Shown: positions 1-6,668 of the stretch, one piece after another
Layout of the letters: the number at the start of each line of letters is the position of its first letter
Numbering within the stretch: position 1 is the first letter of the stretch
NCBI RefSeq assembly: GCF_009371985.2
Contig: NZ_VIKU02000001.1
Location: 620,001 to 684,000 of the forward strand
From: Pelagihabitans pacificus
GTDB taxonomy: Bacteria > Bacteroidota > Bacteroidia > Flavobacteriales > Flavobacteriaceae
Reading direction: 5' to 3'
DNA: 64,000 bases
Position numbers and translations under genes: made by a program
Notes under the pieces: model-generated
What the model saw: the letters and a program-made list of their open reading frames with translations, nothing else
Databases searched by the model: none
What the model was told of the DNA's origin: nothing

Positions 1-202
1 AAAGGCCACTTGAACCAGCCTGAAAAGAAATTCCCGAAAGCACGGGAATACCGCTATACCATCTAACATCGGTTTTAGCCCCGGGATTGACAATCAACGA
101 TTGTGGGATTTCGGTAAAGTCGTACAGCAGCTGCTTGTTTTGACCGAGCGCACAGAAAACCAACCCAAAAAGGGTCAAAAAAAGTAATGTGCACTTTCTC
201 AT
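1..202 (-). CDS. DUF5723-like secreted protein, N-terminal part (cut by window edge)
   Basis: Only the first 67 codons lie in the window; the frame stays open to base 1. The start ATG overlaps the TGA of the upstream lipoprotein gene by four bases (ATGA), so the two are probably translationally coupled. A signal peptide of about 20 residues ends near CALGQ, followed by LLYDFTEIPQSLIVNPG and WYSGIPVLSGISFQAGSSG. This opening resembles the flavobacterial DUF5723 family, predicted outer-membrane beta-barrels of unknown function; the family call is from memory of its N-terminus. Nothing can be said about the missing C-terminal part. Confidence 0.75.
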   Translation of the reverse strand, partial: MRKCTLLFLTLFGLVFCALGQNKQLLYDFTEIPQSLIVNPGAKTDVRWYSGIPVLSGISFQAGSSGL

Positions 203-747
203 TTTATTTCCACTCTGAATTTACCACTAGATTGTAGCGTAACCTTCGGATCCGGAAGGTTTGAGGTACTGGTCGTATCGCCAAGGTTCAATGCGCTTAC
301 CCTTATGCTGGAGGTATTTCTGATAATATCGATACTTCTTCCGGTACCGCCGTAAGCTATTTCCCGTTGTAATACGGCTGTAGGTGCCGGTGCGATGGTG
401 AAGTTTTCGGTATCCAGAACATTCGCACCTTCATCCAAAAACTGTATGGAAACCTCCAATTCTTTGCTGGTGGTATTCGTTACGATATAGGTGATGGAGC
501 CATCGATGACCCTATCGGCGAAGACATCGGCGCTAAAAGCATCAAAATTGAAATCTTCGGTATAAAAATTCGTCGCGGTAGCCAAATTAATCACCCTTTC
601 GGGCGCTTCCACATATAGGATACTTGCCTCAAGAACAGGTTCCAGTGCAAGATCGTCGTACTGGTCAAAGTCCTGATCTTCAATGCACGAGGAGAAAAGG
701 GCAATACCCATCAAAAAGAAAGTCGTTATTTTATTGATTCCCTTCAT
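199..747 (-). CDS. Predicted lipoprotein of unknown function
   Basis: This 182-residue protein begins with a short positively charged and hydrophobic segment ending in LFSSC, so Cys21 is the likely lipidation site. The rest is acidic at first and then beta-rich, with no domain I recognise. It stands directly before the DUF5723 barrel gene with a four-base stop/start overlap, so the two products may act together in the outer membrane (inference). Its start codon is one base after the end of a perfect 16-bp inverted repeat that also covers the yjjG stop codon, which may control how much of this pair is made. Function unknown. Confidence 0.85.
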   Translation of the reverse strand: MKGINKITTFFLMGIALFSSCIEDQDFDQYDDLALEPVLEASILYVEAPERVINLATATNFYTEDFNFDAFSADVFADRVIDGSITYIVTNTTSKELEVSIQFLDEGANVLDTENFTIAPAPTAVLQREIAYGGTGRSIDIIRNTSSIRVSALNLGDTTSTSNLPDPKVTLQSSGKFRVEIK

Positions 748-748
748 T

Positions 749-818
749 TAAAAACCTATTTGTAAGCAAAAAAACGGTGAAACGTTATTGCTATTATAAC
801 TCTACAAATAGGTTTTTA
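749..818 (-). repeat. Perfect 16-bp inverted repeat between yjjG and the lipoprotein gene
   Basis: The arms at 749-764 and 803-818 are exact reverse complements (TACAAATAGGTTTTTA on one strand). The 38-base spacer has a smaller stem, AGCAA (765-769) with TTGCT (788-792), and AACG/CGTT inside that. In the minus-strand transcript the first arm contains the last codons and stop of yjjG, and the second arm ends in a T-run one base before the lipoprotein ATG. It could be a long-loop terminator, an attenuator, or a structure that hides the start codon. Confidence 0.8.
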
Positions 819-1491
819 TTTCATGTAAATCGTGAATCATATCGCAAAAATCGTGCTTTGGACCCTCATGGGGGTCGAAATGCAGGGCGTGAAGTCCGAC
901 AGCCATCGCTCCTTGAATATCAGCCTCTAAACTGTCCCCTATCATAAGCGAGCGCTCTCCAGAAGTATTGGCCCGCGCCAAGGCCAACTCGAAAATATAG
1001 GGGTTCGGTTTTTTTACCCCTGCCATTTCGGAATTCACAACATGTTCGAAATAACTATATATGTTGGAATTTTTAAGCTTTTTATCTTGAATTTCCTGAA
1101 AACCGTTGGTAATAATATGCAGGCGGTATTTCGGTTTCAAGTATTCAAGAATCTCAAGAGTATTGGGAAATAAGTGTGTTTGGGTTGAAAGCAGTTTTAT
1201 ATACGCTTCTGCCAATAGGTTAATCGTGTCATCCGAGATAGGGTGCCCCAGGGTATCGAAAACAGATTTTAACCGTTGGTAACGCAATTCTTCCTTGCTG
1301 ATTTTTTCCTCTCGATACAGTTTCCAAAAGGCCAGGTTCGCAGGGACGTAAACCTTTAAAAAATCATGTAAGTCGACCCCAACACGATGCTCGTCCAAAA
1401 TTTTTTCAAAGGTAAGCGCCGAATTCTTTTCAAAATCCCATAAGGTATGGTCCAGATCAAAGAAAACATCGGTTACAAGCTCTCTAAACAT
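802..1491 (-). CDS. yjjG: YjjG-family HAD nucleotidase (noncanonical pyrimidine nucleotidase)
   Basis: A 229-residue HAD-superfamily phosphatase. Motif I is DLDHTLWD with nucleophile Asp12 and acid/base Asp14; motif II is IITNGF; motif III includes the lysine in GVKKPNPYIF; motif IV is IGDSLEADIQGA. The helical cap between motifs I and II and the total length fit the YjjG group, which dephosphorylates pyrimidine nucleoside monophosphates including noncanonical ones (family knowledge). Acts in the cytoplasm. The start overlaps the end of the upstream deacetylase-like gene by eight bases, so they share a transcript. The substrate range cannot be read from sequence. Confidence 0.9.
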   Translation of the reverse strand: MFRELVTDVFFDLDHTLWDFEKNSALTFEKILDEHRVGVDLHDFLKVYVPANLAFWKLYREEKISKEELRYQRLKSVFDTLGHPISDDTINLLAEAYIKLLSTQTHLFPNTLEILEYLKPKYRLHIITNGFQEIQDKKLKNSNIYSYFEHVVNSEMAGVKKPNPYIFELALARANTSGERSLMIGDSLEADIQGAMAVGLHALHFDPHEGPKHDFCDMIHDLHEIKTYL

Positions 1492-2797
1492 GATATGTTT
1501 TTATAATCGTTTGATAGAGGTTCATCCAATTTACCTTCTGGTCACCGCCCAACAGTTCATTCGAAAATACGGTAATAAATTCACCGTCTACAGCCTTTAT
1601 TTCCTCATATAGTACGGAAACCTGTTCCATAATGGCTTCCTTATTTTTATAATTTATATAAGCATAATCGTGTATGGCAAAAGGATGGATGCGAATCGGT
1701 TGTTGTATTTCCAAATTTATATCGTAAAAATAAAATGGGGTACAGGTCCCCGCCCTAAAACCCGTCTCATGGGTATACCCCATCGTGTAATCGTCGGTGA
1801 ACTCCGCATCTACCAAATTTCGATAGGTTTCCGGAACATCGACCCTATTATAGCGCAATCTTGAAAAATTAACGGGCCTGTTAATGACGTTGGAGAGCCT
1901 CTTTTTTTCTTTTCGCAATAGTTCGATATCGGAAAAGGAGCTGTAAGATGCAGCCAAGGATACCACGCTATAGTCCGCCACTGACTTTATCAAAAATTTG
2001 AACCGGTTGCTATTAGGGGAAACATTTTTATCATAAGTGGAATAATCCGCGAATTGAAAAAAGAACATACTGTTAATCCGATACTTTTTGTGTAGTTCTA
2101 TAAGACTTGCGTAGTTATTATAGGGATCTTTCTTGGGATTGAACCATACCGAAATGCGTTGTGAAACGCGTCTGAGCTTGAATGAGAACAAATCCAACAA
2201 AAACCCTGCGGCACCGCGTACGAACCCCCTATAGGCGAAACAATGCGAGGTAGTGACATCGATAATGGAAGTATAGCGATACTCCCGTTGTTGATACTCC
2301 ATATCGGGGAACCGTTGTTGTAGTTTTTCCAAAAGCTTAAAAGCCCAGATGTCGACCACCGGTCGCTTTAAGAAGCTGTTTTTGTATGCCACGCTGGCCT
2401 TAGGGGGAAACCTGCCATGCATATCCTTTACATGTGGCAAATACTCTTCGTACCGGCTTAGCAAATAAAAGCTAGCCGAAAAAATGTCAAAGGGAATCGT
2501 ACTTCGTTCCCCAGTAGTGAAAAAACAGGGCACCCCGTCCCAATCCCCAATATGTATCTGGATATCATTGATTCCCTGCTCGAAAAGAAGGTCATTACTA
2601 CGAATAAAAAACTCGTTTTGCAAGGGTTGTTTGGTATAGGTAATCTTAGGACCCGTGTGTTTAATGAAGTCTTCTACCTTGGTCGTGAAAGTAATCTCTA
2701 TTCCCAGAATCCTAGTGAACAACTGCCTCATAGTATAACTGAAGCGAGGAGTAATCCTGTGGGTGTAGATGAGTAACATATGTTCTTTTGATTCCAC
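1484..2797 (-). CDS. Polysaccharide deacetylase-like protein (flavobacterial type)
   Basis: This 437-residue protein matches in layout a flavobacterial family annotated as polysaccharide deacetylase (DUF7033 plus a NodB-like region). Landmarks are the N-terminal MLLIYTHRITPRFSYT, the middle FFTTGERSTIPFDIFSASFY followed by LSRYEEYLP, and a C-terminal IHPFAIHDYAY. The expected NodB metal motif near residue 180 reads SIIDVTTSHCFAYRG, with only one of the usual acidic residues, so deacetylase activity is doubtful. There is no signal peptide. A role in surface polysaccharide work would be inference. It begins the run leading through yjjG to the lipoprotein pair. Confidence 0.75.
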   Translation of the reverse strand: MESKEHMLLIYTHRITPRFSYTMRQLFTRILGIEITFTTKVEDFIKHTGPKITYTKQPLQNEFFIRSNDLLFEQGINDIQIHIGDWDGVPCFFTTGERSTIPFDIFSASFYLLSRYEEYLPHVKDMHGRFPPKASVAYKNSFLKRPVVDIWAFKLLEKLQQRFPDMEYQQREYRYTSIIDVTTSHCFAYRGFVRGAAGFLLDLFSFKLRRVSQRISVWFNPKKDPYNNYASLIELHKKYRINSMFFFQFADYSTYDKNVSPNSNRFKFLIKSVADYSVVSLAASYSSFSDIELLRKEKKRLSNVINRPVNFSRLRYNRVDVPETYRNLVDAEFTDDYTMGYTHETGFRAGTCTPFYFYDINLEIQQPIRIHPFAIHDYAYINYKNKEAIMEQVSVLYEEIKAVDGEFITVFSNELLGGDQKVNWMNLYQTIIKTYHV

Positions 2798-2884
2798 TGT
2801 TCAAATCTAAGGGCCAATAGGCGAATTGCAAAACTACCATGAAGCCTCAATACACTGACCTAGCCTCTCCCGAAAACAACGCTA

Positions 2885-3583
2885 CTAAAGCAAATTGCCA
2901 TCGGCGAAACTAAAATAATCTTTTTGCGTAATGATCAAATGATCAAGAATCTTTATGTCCAGTGCTTTTGCGCCGGCTTTCAATTTCTGGGTGACATCCT
3001 TATCGGCCTTACTGGGCCTGAGCGTTCCCGACGGATGATTATGCGCCAATATCAAGGCGACCGCGCCTAGTTCCAAGGCCTGTTTCATAACAATCCGAAC
3101 GTCGACCAAGGTTCCTGTCAGACCTCCTTTGCTCAACTGTGATGTGAGCAACACTTTATTGGCGTTATTGAGGTAAACAATCCAAAACTCTTCGTGCTGT
3201 AACTCGCCTAGTGATGGTTGAAGAAGCTCAAAGGCGTCCTTACTACTGTTTATTTTTGCAATCTTTAGAAGGCCCTCTCCCCTTCTACGCCGTCCAATTT
3301 CAAGAGCAGCGGCAATGGTGACCGCTTTTGCCTCCCCAATACCTTTAAACTGCATTAGTTGTTTGATCGATAGCCTCCCCAGTTCGTTAAGACTGTTATT
3401 GACGGACGCCAAAATTCGTTTCGACAATTCCACCGCACTTTCGTTTCTACTTCCGGAACCGATCAAGATGGCGATCAATTCCGTATCGGAAAGAACCGAT
3501 TTTCCTTTATGTACCAATTTCTCCCTTGGTTTATCATCGTCGGACCAGTACTTAATGGAAAATGGGGTCGGCTTTTCTTGCAT
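2885..3583 (-). CDS. radC: RadC family JAB-domain protein
   Basis: 232 residues, the normal RadC length. The N-terminal half has a helix-hairpin-helix, QLMQFKGIGEAKAVTIAA, at about residues 75-92. The C-terminal half is a JAMM/MPN+ metallopeptidase-like domain with H181-N-H183-P-S-G and Asp194 as zinc ligands, and an upstream glutamate in QHEEFWIVYLN. The family is widespread and named after DNA repair, but its biochemical role is unsettled. It is divergent from the DUF1569 gene. All metal-binding residues are present, so it should be a competent enzyme. Confidence 0.93.
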   Translation of the reverse strand: MQEKPTPFSIKYWSDDDKPREKLVHKGKSVLSDTELIAILIGSGSRNESAVELSKRILASVNNSLNELGRLSIKQLMQFKGIGEAKAVTIAAALEIGRRRRGEGLLKIAKINSSKDAFELLQPSLGELQHEEFWIVYLNNANKVLLTSQLSKGGLTGTLVDVRIVMKQALELGAVALILAHNHPSGTLRPSKADKDVTQKLKAGAKALDIKILDHLIITQKDYFSFADGNLL

Positions 3584-3668
3584 TCCCTAAAAATAGTTAT
3601 TTGCACATAGCTTTTAAAATTAGTAGAAGCTATTTTGTCGTAAATTTATAGCCTAATATTTGCAGTGG

Positions 3669-4112
3669 ATGAAATCACTTTTTGACGAATCGGTCTATAG
3701 TGAGGTATTGGCCCGTATCGACAACCTGGATGAAAATTCGAAAAGACAATGGGGCAAAATGACCGTAGGCCAAATGGTATGGCATTGTCAATTTCCGCTC
3801 GCCATAGCAGTGAAAAACAAGAAACCGAAGACCAACGGCAATTTATTGGCAAAACTGTTCTTTAAAAATTCGCTTTACAATGACAAGCCCTTTCGTAAAA
3901 ACCTGCCAACCTCCCCTGCGCTCAAGGCCCGTGAGGAAAAGGATTTTAAGGTGGAGCTGGCAAAACTACGGCAGTTGGTAATCGATTTCCATAACACCAG
4001 AAACAGGAAAACCTGGAATCCGCACCCGATGTTCGGAACCTTTACACCAGAGCAATGGGGCCAACTTGAATATAAACATCTCGACCATCATTTAAGACAA
4101 TTCGGTGTGTAA
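3669..4112 (+). CDS. DUF1569 domain-containing protein
   Basis: A cytoplasmic protein of 147 residues from the ATG at 3669; an in-frame TTG nine bases upstream is less likely. The sequence KRQWGKMTVGQMVWHCQFPL and the late EYKHLDHHLRQFGV are typical of DUF1569, a branch of the DinB-like four-helix bundle fold. The two conserved histidine regions (WHC and KHLDHHL) would form the metal site seen in DinB-like proteins. No catalytic function is established for the family. It is followed closely by the PaiB-like gene on the same strand. Confidence 0.85.
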   Translation: MKSLFDESVYSEVLARIDNLDENSKRQWGKMTVGQMVWHCQFPLAIAVKNKKPKTNGNLLAKLFFKNSLYNDKPFRKNLPTSPALKAREEKDFKVELAKLRQLVIDFHNTRNRKTWNPHPMFGTFTPEQWGQLEYKHLDHHLRQFGV

Positions 4113-4143
4113 GGCGCCTTCGATCTATGAATCTTATTGCGCT

Positions 4144-4782
4144 ATGAAATATCCACCTAGACACCATCAAGAAGCTAGTTTTGACAATGTTATCGAAGTG
4201 GTCAAAAACTATCCTTTCGGGACCTTGATCAGTGTAAAGCACAATAAACCGTTCATCACCCATATCCCCTTGGTGTATGAGCCAAAAGAAGGGGATTATG
4301 GAAAGTTGGTAGCACATATCGACGCTTCCAATCCTCAAGTTACCACCTTGGTCGACGGTGCCGATGTGACCACGGTGTTTTATGGTCCCGATTGTTATAT
4401 TTCACCTTCCGTATATAGTACTCGACAATTACCGACCTGGAACTACATTTTTGCCCATCTAAAAGGAAAGGTTCGTTTGTTGAGAGACAAAGAATCCGTA
4501 AAAAAAACGATGGTGCGAATGACCCGGTTCCTAGAAGGTGAGAATCCAAAATATACCCTAGATTATGATGATTCCCGGATGGAGCGTTTGGTAGACTATA
4601 TCGTAGGTTTTGAGATAAAAATCGACCATTGGGAAGGCAAATTCAAATTCTCACAGGACAAGCTTAAAAAAGATCGGGAATTGGCTAAGGAGGAACTCAT
4701 TCGAAGTCAGAAAAAAGATGTTTCCGCCTTTGTGAAACGTATTTTTGAAAATCATGAAAATGCTCAGAAAACGTCTTCGTAG
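4144..4782 (+). CDS. FMN-binding PaiB-family protein
   Basis: From the ATG at 4144 the product has 212 residues; the frame is open to a GTG at 4105, but family members start with the MKYPPRHHQ-type sequence. Matching PaiB features are YPFGTLISVKHNKPFITHIPL, the HIDASNPQ segment (near LVAHIDASNPQ) and YSTRQLPTWNY. PaiB proteins have a split-barrel flavin-binding fold; Bacillus PaiB was described as a negative regulator of sporulation and protease genes, but in flavobacteria the role is unknown. The gene ends inside the 3' end of a convergent small gene (19-base overlap). Confidence 0.85.
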   Translation: MKYPPRHHQEASFDNVIEVVKNYPFGTLISVKHNKPFITHIPLVYEPKEGDYGKLVAHIDASNPQVTTLVDGADVTTVFYGPDCYISPSVYSTRQLPTWNYIFAHLKGKVRLLRDKESVKKTMVRMTRFLEGENPKYTLDYDDSRMERLVDYIVGFEIKIDHWEGKFKFSQDKLKKDRELAKEELIRSQKKDVSAFVKRIFENHENAQKTSS

Positions 4783-4979
4783 TACACGGCATCGTCTAAA
4801 TCATTATCGGGTACTATTTCTTGTTGCTCTATCTGTTCCCTAGTATCGTGCACCATTCTTGTCTCTTCCAGGATTACGTTCGACATGCCCAACATAAAAG
4901 CAATTAAAAGCATCGACACTTTCCGTAAAAAATAGTTATGCACTGAACGTGCAACATTGGTTAAGGTACAGAAATTCAT
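4764..4979 (-). CDS. Small single-pass membrane protein of unknown function
   Basis: A 71-residue frame that encodes a basic N-terminus (RSVHNYFLRKVS), one hydrophobic segment (MLLIAFMLGMSNVIL, about residues 23-37) and an acidic tail rich in Glu and Asp ending DDAVYYEDVF. That layout suggests an inner-membrane protein with its acidic tail on the far side. It lies just downstream of mpl on the same strand, 69 bases after the next gene boundary, and overlaps the PaiB gene tail-to-tail. The charged-hydrophobic-acidic order argues against a chance frame, but without homologue data it remains tentative. The start may be one of several in-frame ATGs. Confidence 0.5.
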   Translation of the reverse strand: MNFCTLTNVARSVHNYFLRKVSMLLIAFMLGMSNVILEETRMVHDTREQIEQQEIVPDNDLDDAVYYEDVF

Positions 4980-5048
4980 GCTGCACCAAGGTCAAAATCC
5001 GTTCCTTTGTTTGGATACCTGACATATCTTCAGATTGCTGAACATAAA

Positions 5049-6407
5049 TTAATCGAGAATCTTTGCTTTTAATGCAGCTAGGTCCAAGCCACCATAATTA
5101 CCCGAACTCATAAGCAGCAACACCGAATTATTCAATTCCTGATCAAATATAAACTCCTTGAAAGCGACAGCTCTAGTAAAAATCCGAAGATCGGTACGCC
5201 CGAAGGCTTCCGAAATCTGTGAAGGACTCACCGGGGCCAATTGTTTTATTTTCACCGACTCAGGTAAATAGAAAACCACGGCTTGATCGGCACCATCCAA
5301 AGCCCCCTTATATTCATTTAAAAACTCCGCATTGAAACTACTATAGGTGTGTAATTCAAGACATGCGATTACTTTTCTATTGGGATATTGTTCCTTTACA
5401 GCCTTCGTGGTAGCGGCTACCTTACTTGGGGAGTGGGCGAAATCTTTGTACACCACGGTAGCGTCTTTTTCAACAATTTTTTCCAATCGTTTCGCAGCTC
5501 CCTTGAAAGTAGCGATAGCTTCGTAGAAATCGTCCTCGTCAACGCCCATATGTTGACATATCCATTTAGCACCTGCCAGATTATTCAGGTTATGCTTGCC
5601 AAAGACTTCGATCGGCATCGGCCCTTCCGAAGTTTCCAAAAGTGTGAGTCCGTCATCCACTTTGTATTCAGGCGTGCGGTAGGGTAATTTTCGGATGGGA
5701 TTTTCCGAGGCTTCTACCACTTTTCGAACCACTTCATCCTCTTCGTTGTAGGTGATGCTACCCCCCTTGACAATGCTATCAACAAAAATACGGAACTGCT
5801 GCACGTAGTTTTCGAAAGTCGGAAACACGTTGATATGATCCCATGCGATACCGCTTAATAAGGCGATATTCGGACGGTACAGATGAAACTTGGGTCTCCT
5901 ATCGATGGGTGATGACAGATATTCATCCCCTTCTAGGACCATAAAGTCATTTTCCTCGGTAAGATGGACCATACGATCAAAACCCTCCAATTGTGCCCCT
6001 ACCATGAAATCTACATCCTTGCCGTGGTACTTCAGTACATGTAGAATCATCGAGGTAATGGTAGTCTTCCCATGACTACCTCCAATGACCACTCTTGTCT
6101 TTTTCTTGGATTGCTCGTACAAAAACTCCGGATAGGAATAAATTGTAATTCCCAATTCTTGGGCCTTCATAAGCTCCGGATTATTCGGTTTTGCATGCAT
6201 GCCTAGAATAACCGCATCCAGTTCAGCGTGTATCTTATCGGGGAACCATCCGAAAGCCGATGGCAAAAGCCCTTTATCGGACAACCTACCCGCCGAGGGT
6301 TCAAAAATGACGTCATCACTTCCAGTAATCGTATATCCCTTATGATGTAAGGCCAAAGCCAGATTGTGCATGGCGCTTCCGCCGATAGCGATAAAATGAA
6401 TTTGCAT
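5049..6407 (-). CDS. mpl: UDP-N-acetylmuramate:tripeptide ligase (murein recycling)
   Basis: From the ATG at 6407 the protein has 452 residues and begins MQIHFIAIGGSAMHNLALAL, the usual Mpl opening; a TTG 21 bases upstream is also in frame. It is a Mur ligase: N-terminal Rossmann-like domain, ATP P-loop GGSHGKTT (about residues 109-116), central domain with LEGDEYLSSPID, and C-terminal domain with YKDFAHSPSK. Mpl joins recovered L-Ala-gamma-D-Glu-mesoDAP to UDP-MurNAc, bypassing MurC-E in peptidoglycan recycling in the cytoplasm. A TATCTTTG box sits 19 bases upstream of the start. It is divergent from the T9SS adhesin gene. Confidence 0.93.
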   Translation of the reverse strand: MQIHFIAIGGSAMHNLALALHHKGYTITGSDDVIFEPSAGRLSDKGLLPSAFGWFPDKIHAELDAVILGMHAKPNNPELMKAQELGITIYSYPEFLYEQSKKKTRVVIGGSHGKTTITSMILHVLKYHGKDVDFMVGAQLEGFDRMVHLTEENDFMVLEGDEYLSSPIDRRPKFHLYRPNIALLSGIAWDHINVFPTFENYVQQFRIFVDSIVKGGSITYNEEDEVVRKVVEASENPIRKLPYRTPEYKVDDGLTLLETSEGPMPIEVFGKHNLNNLAGAKWICQHMGVDEDDFYEAIATFKGAAKRLEKIVEKDATVVYKDFAHSPSKVAATTKAVKEQYPNRKVIACLELHTYSSFNAEFLNEYKGALDGADQAVVFYLPESVKIKQLAPVSPSQISEAFGRTDLRIFTRAVAFKEFIFDQELNNSVLLLMSSGNYGGLDLAALKAKILD

Positions 6408-6425
6408 ACATGCGAATTTAAGCCT

Positions 6426-6433
6426 CAAAGATA
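6426..6433 (-). promoter_or_regulatory. Candidate -7 box for mpl (TATCTTTG)
   Basis: Exact match to the Bacteroidetes -7 consensus TAnnTTTG on the minus strand, 19 bases before the chosen mpl start. I see no TTG at the expected -33 spacing, so support is partial. Confidence 0.4.
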
Positions 6434-6668
6434 GGAATTGAGTTCAAAGGTTTAAGGTATAAACCACAAATTTTCAGGTACGGAATCGGCTTTAAAAATG
6501 GTGTATGATCGACGAAATACGCCTTTTTAAAACCGATGTTTTATCAAAAAAAGTAAGATTCACCCTTCAAATTTGACATTTCACAACATTCTTTACGATG
6601 AAAGCCCATAACACAAATACATTTACAATCACTTATGTTGCCCTGGGCACATAGTAAACCAACCAAAT

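Noticed and set aside
3607-3633. ATAGCTT/AAGCTAT inverted repeat between radC and the DUF1569 gene
   Set aside because: Short, AT-rich and without a T-run; too likely by chance to call an operator or terminator.
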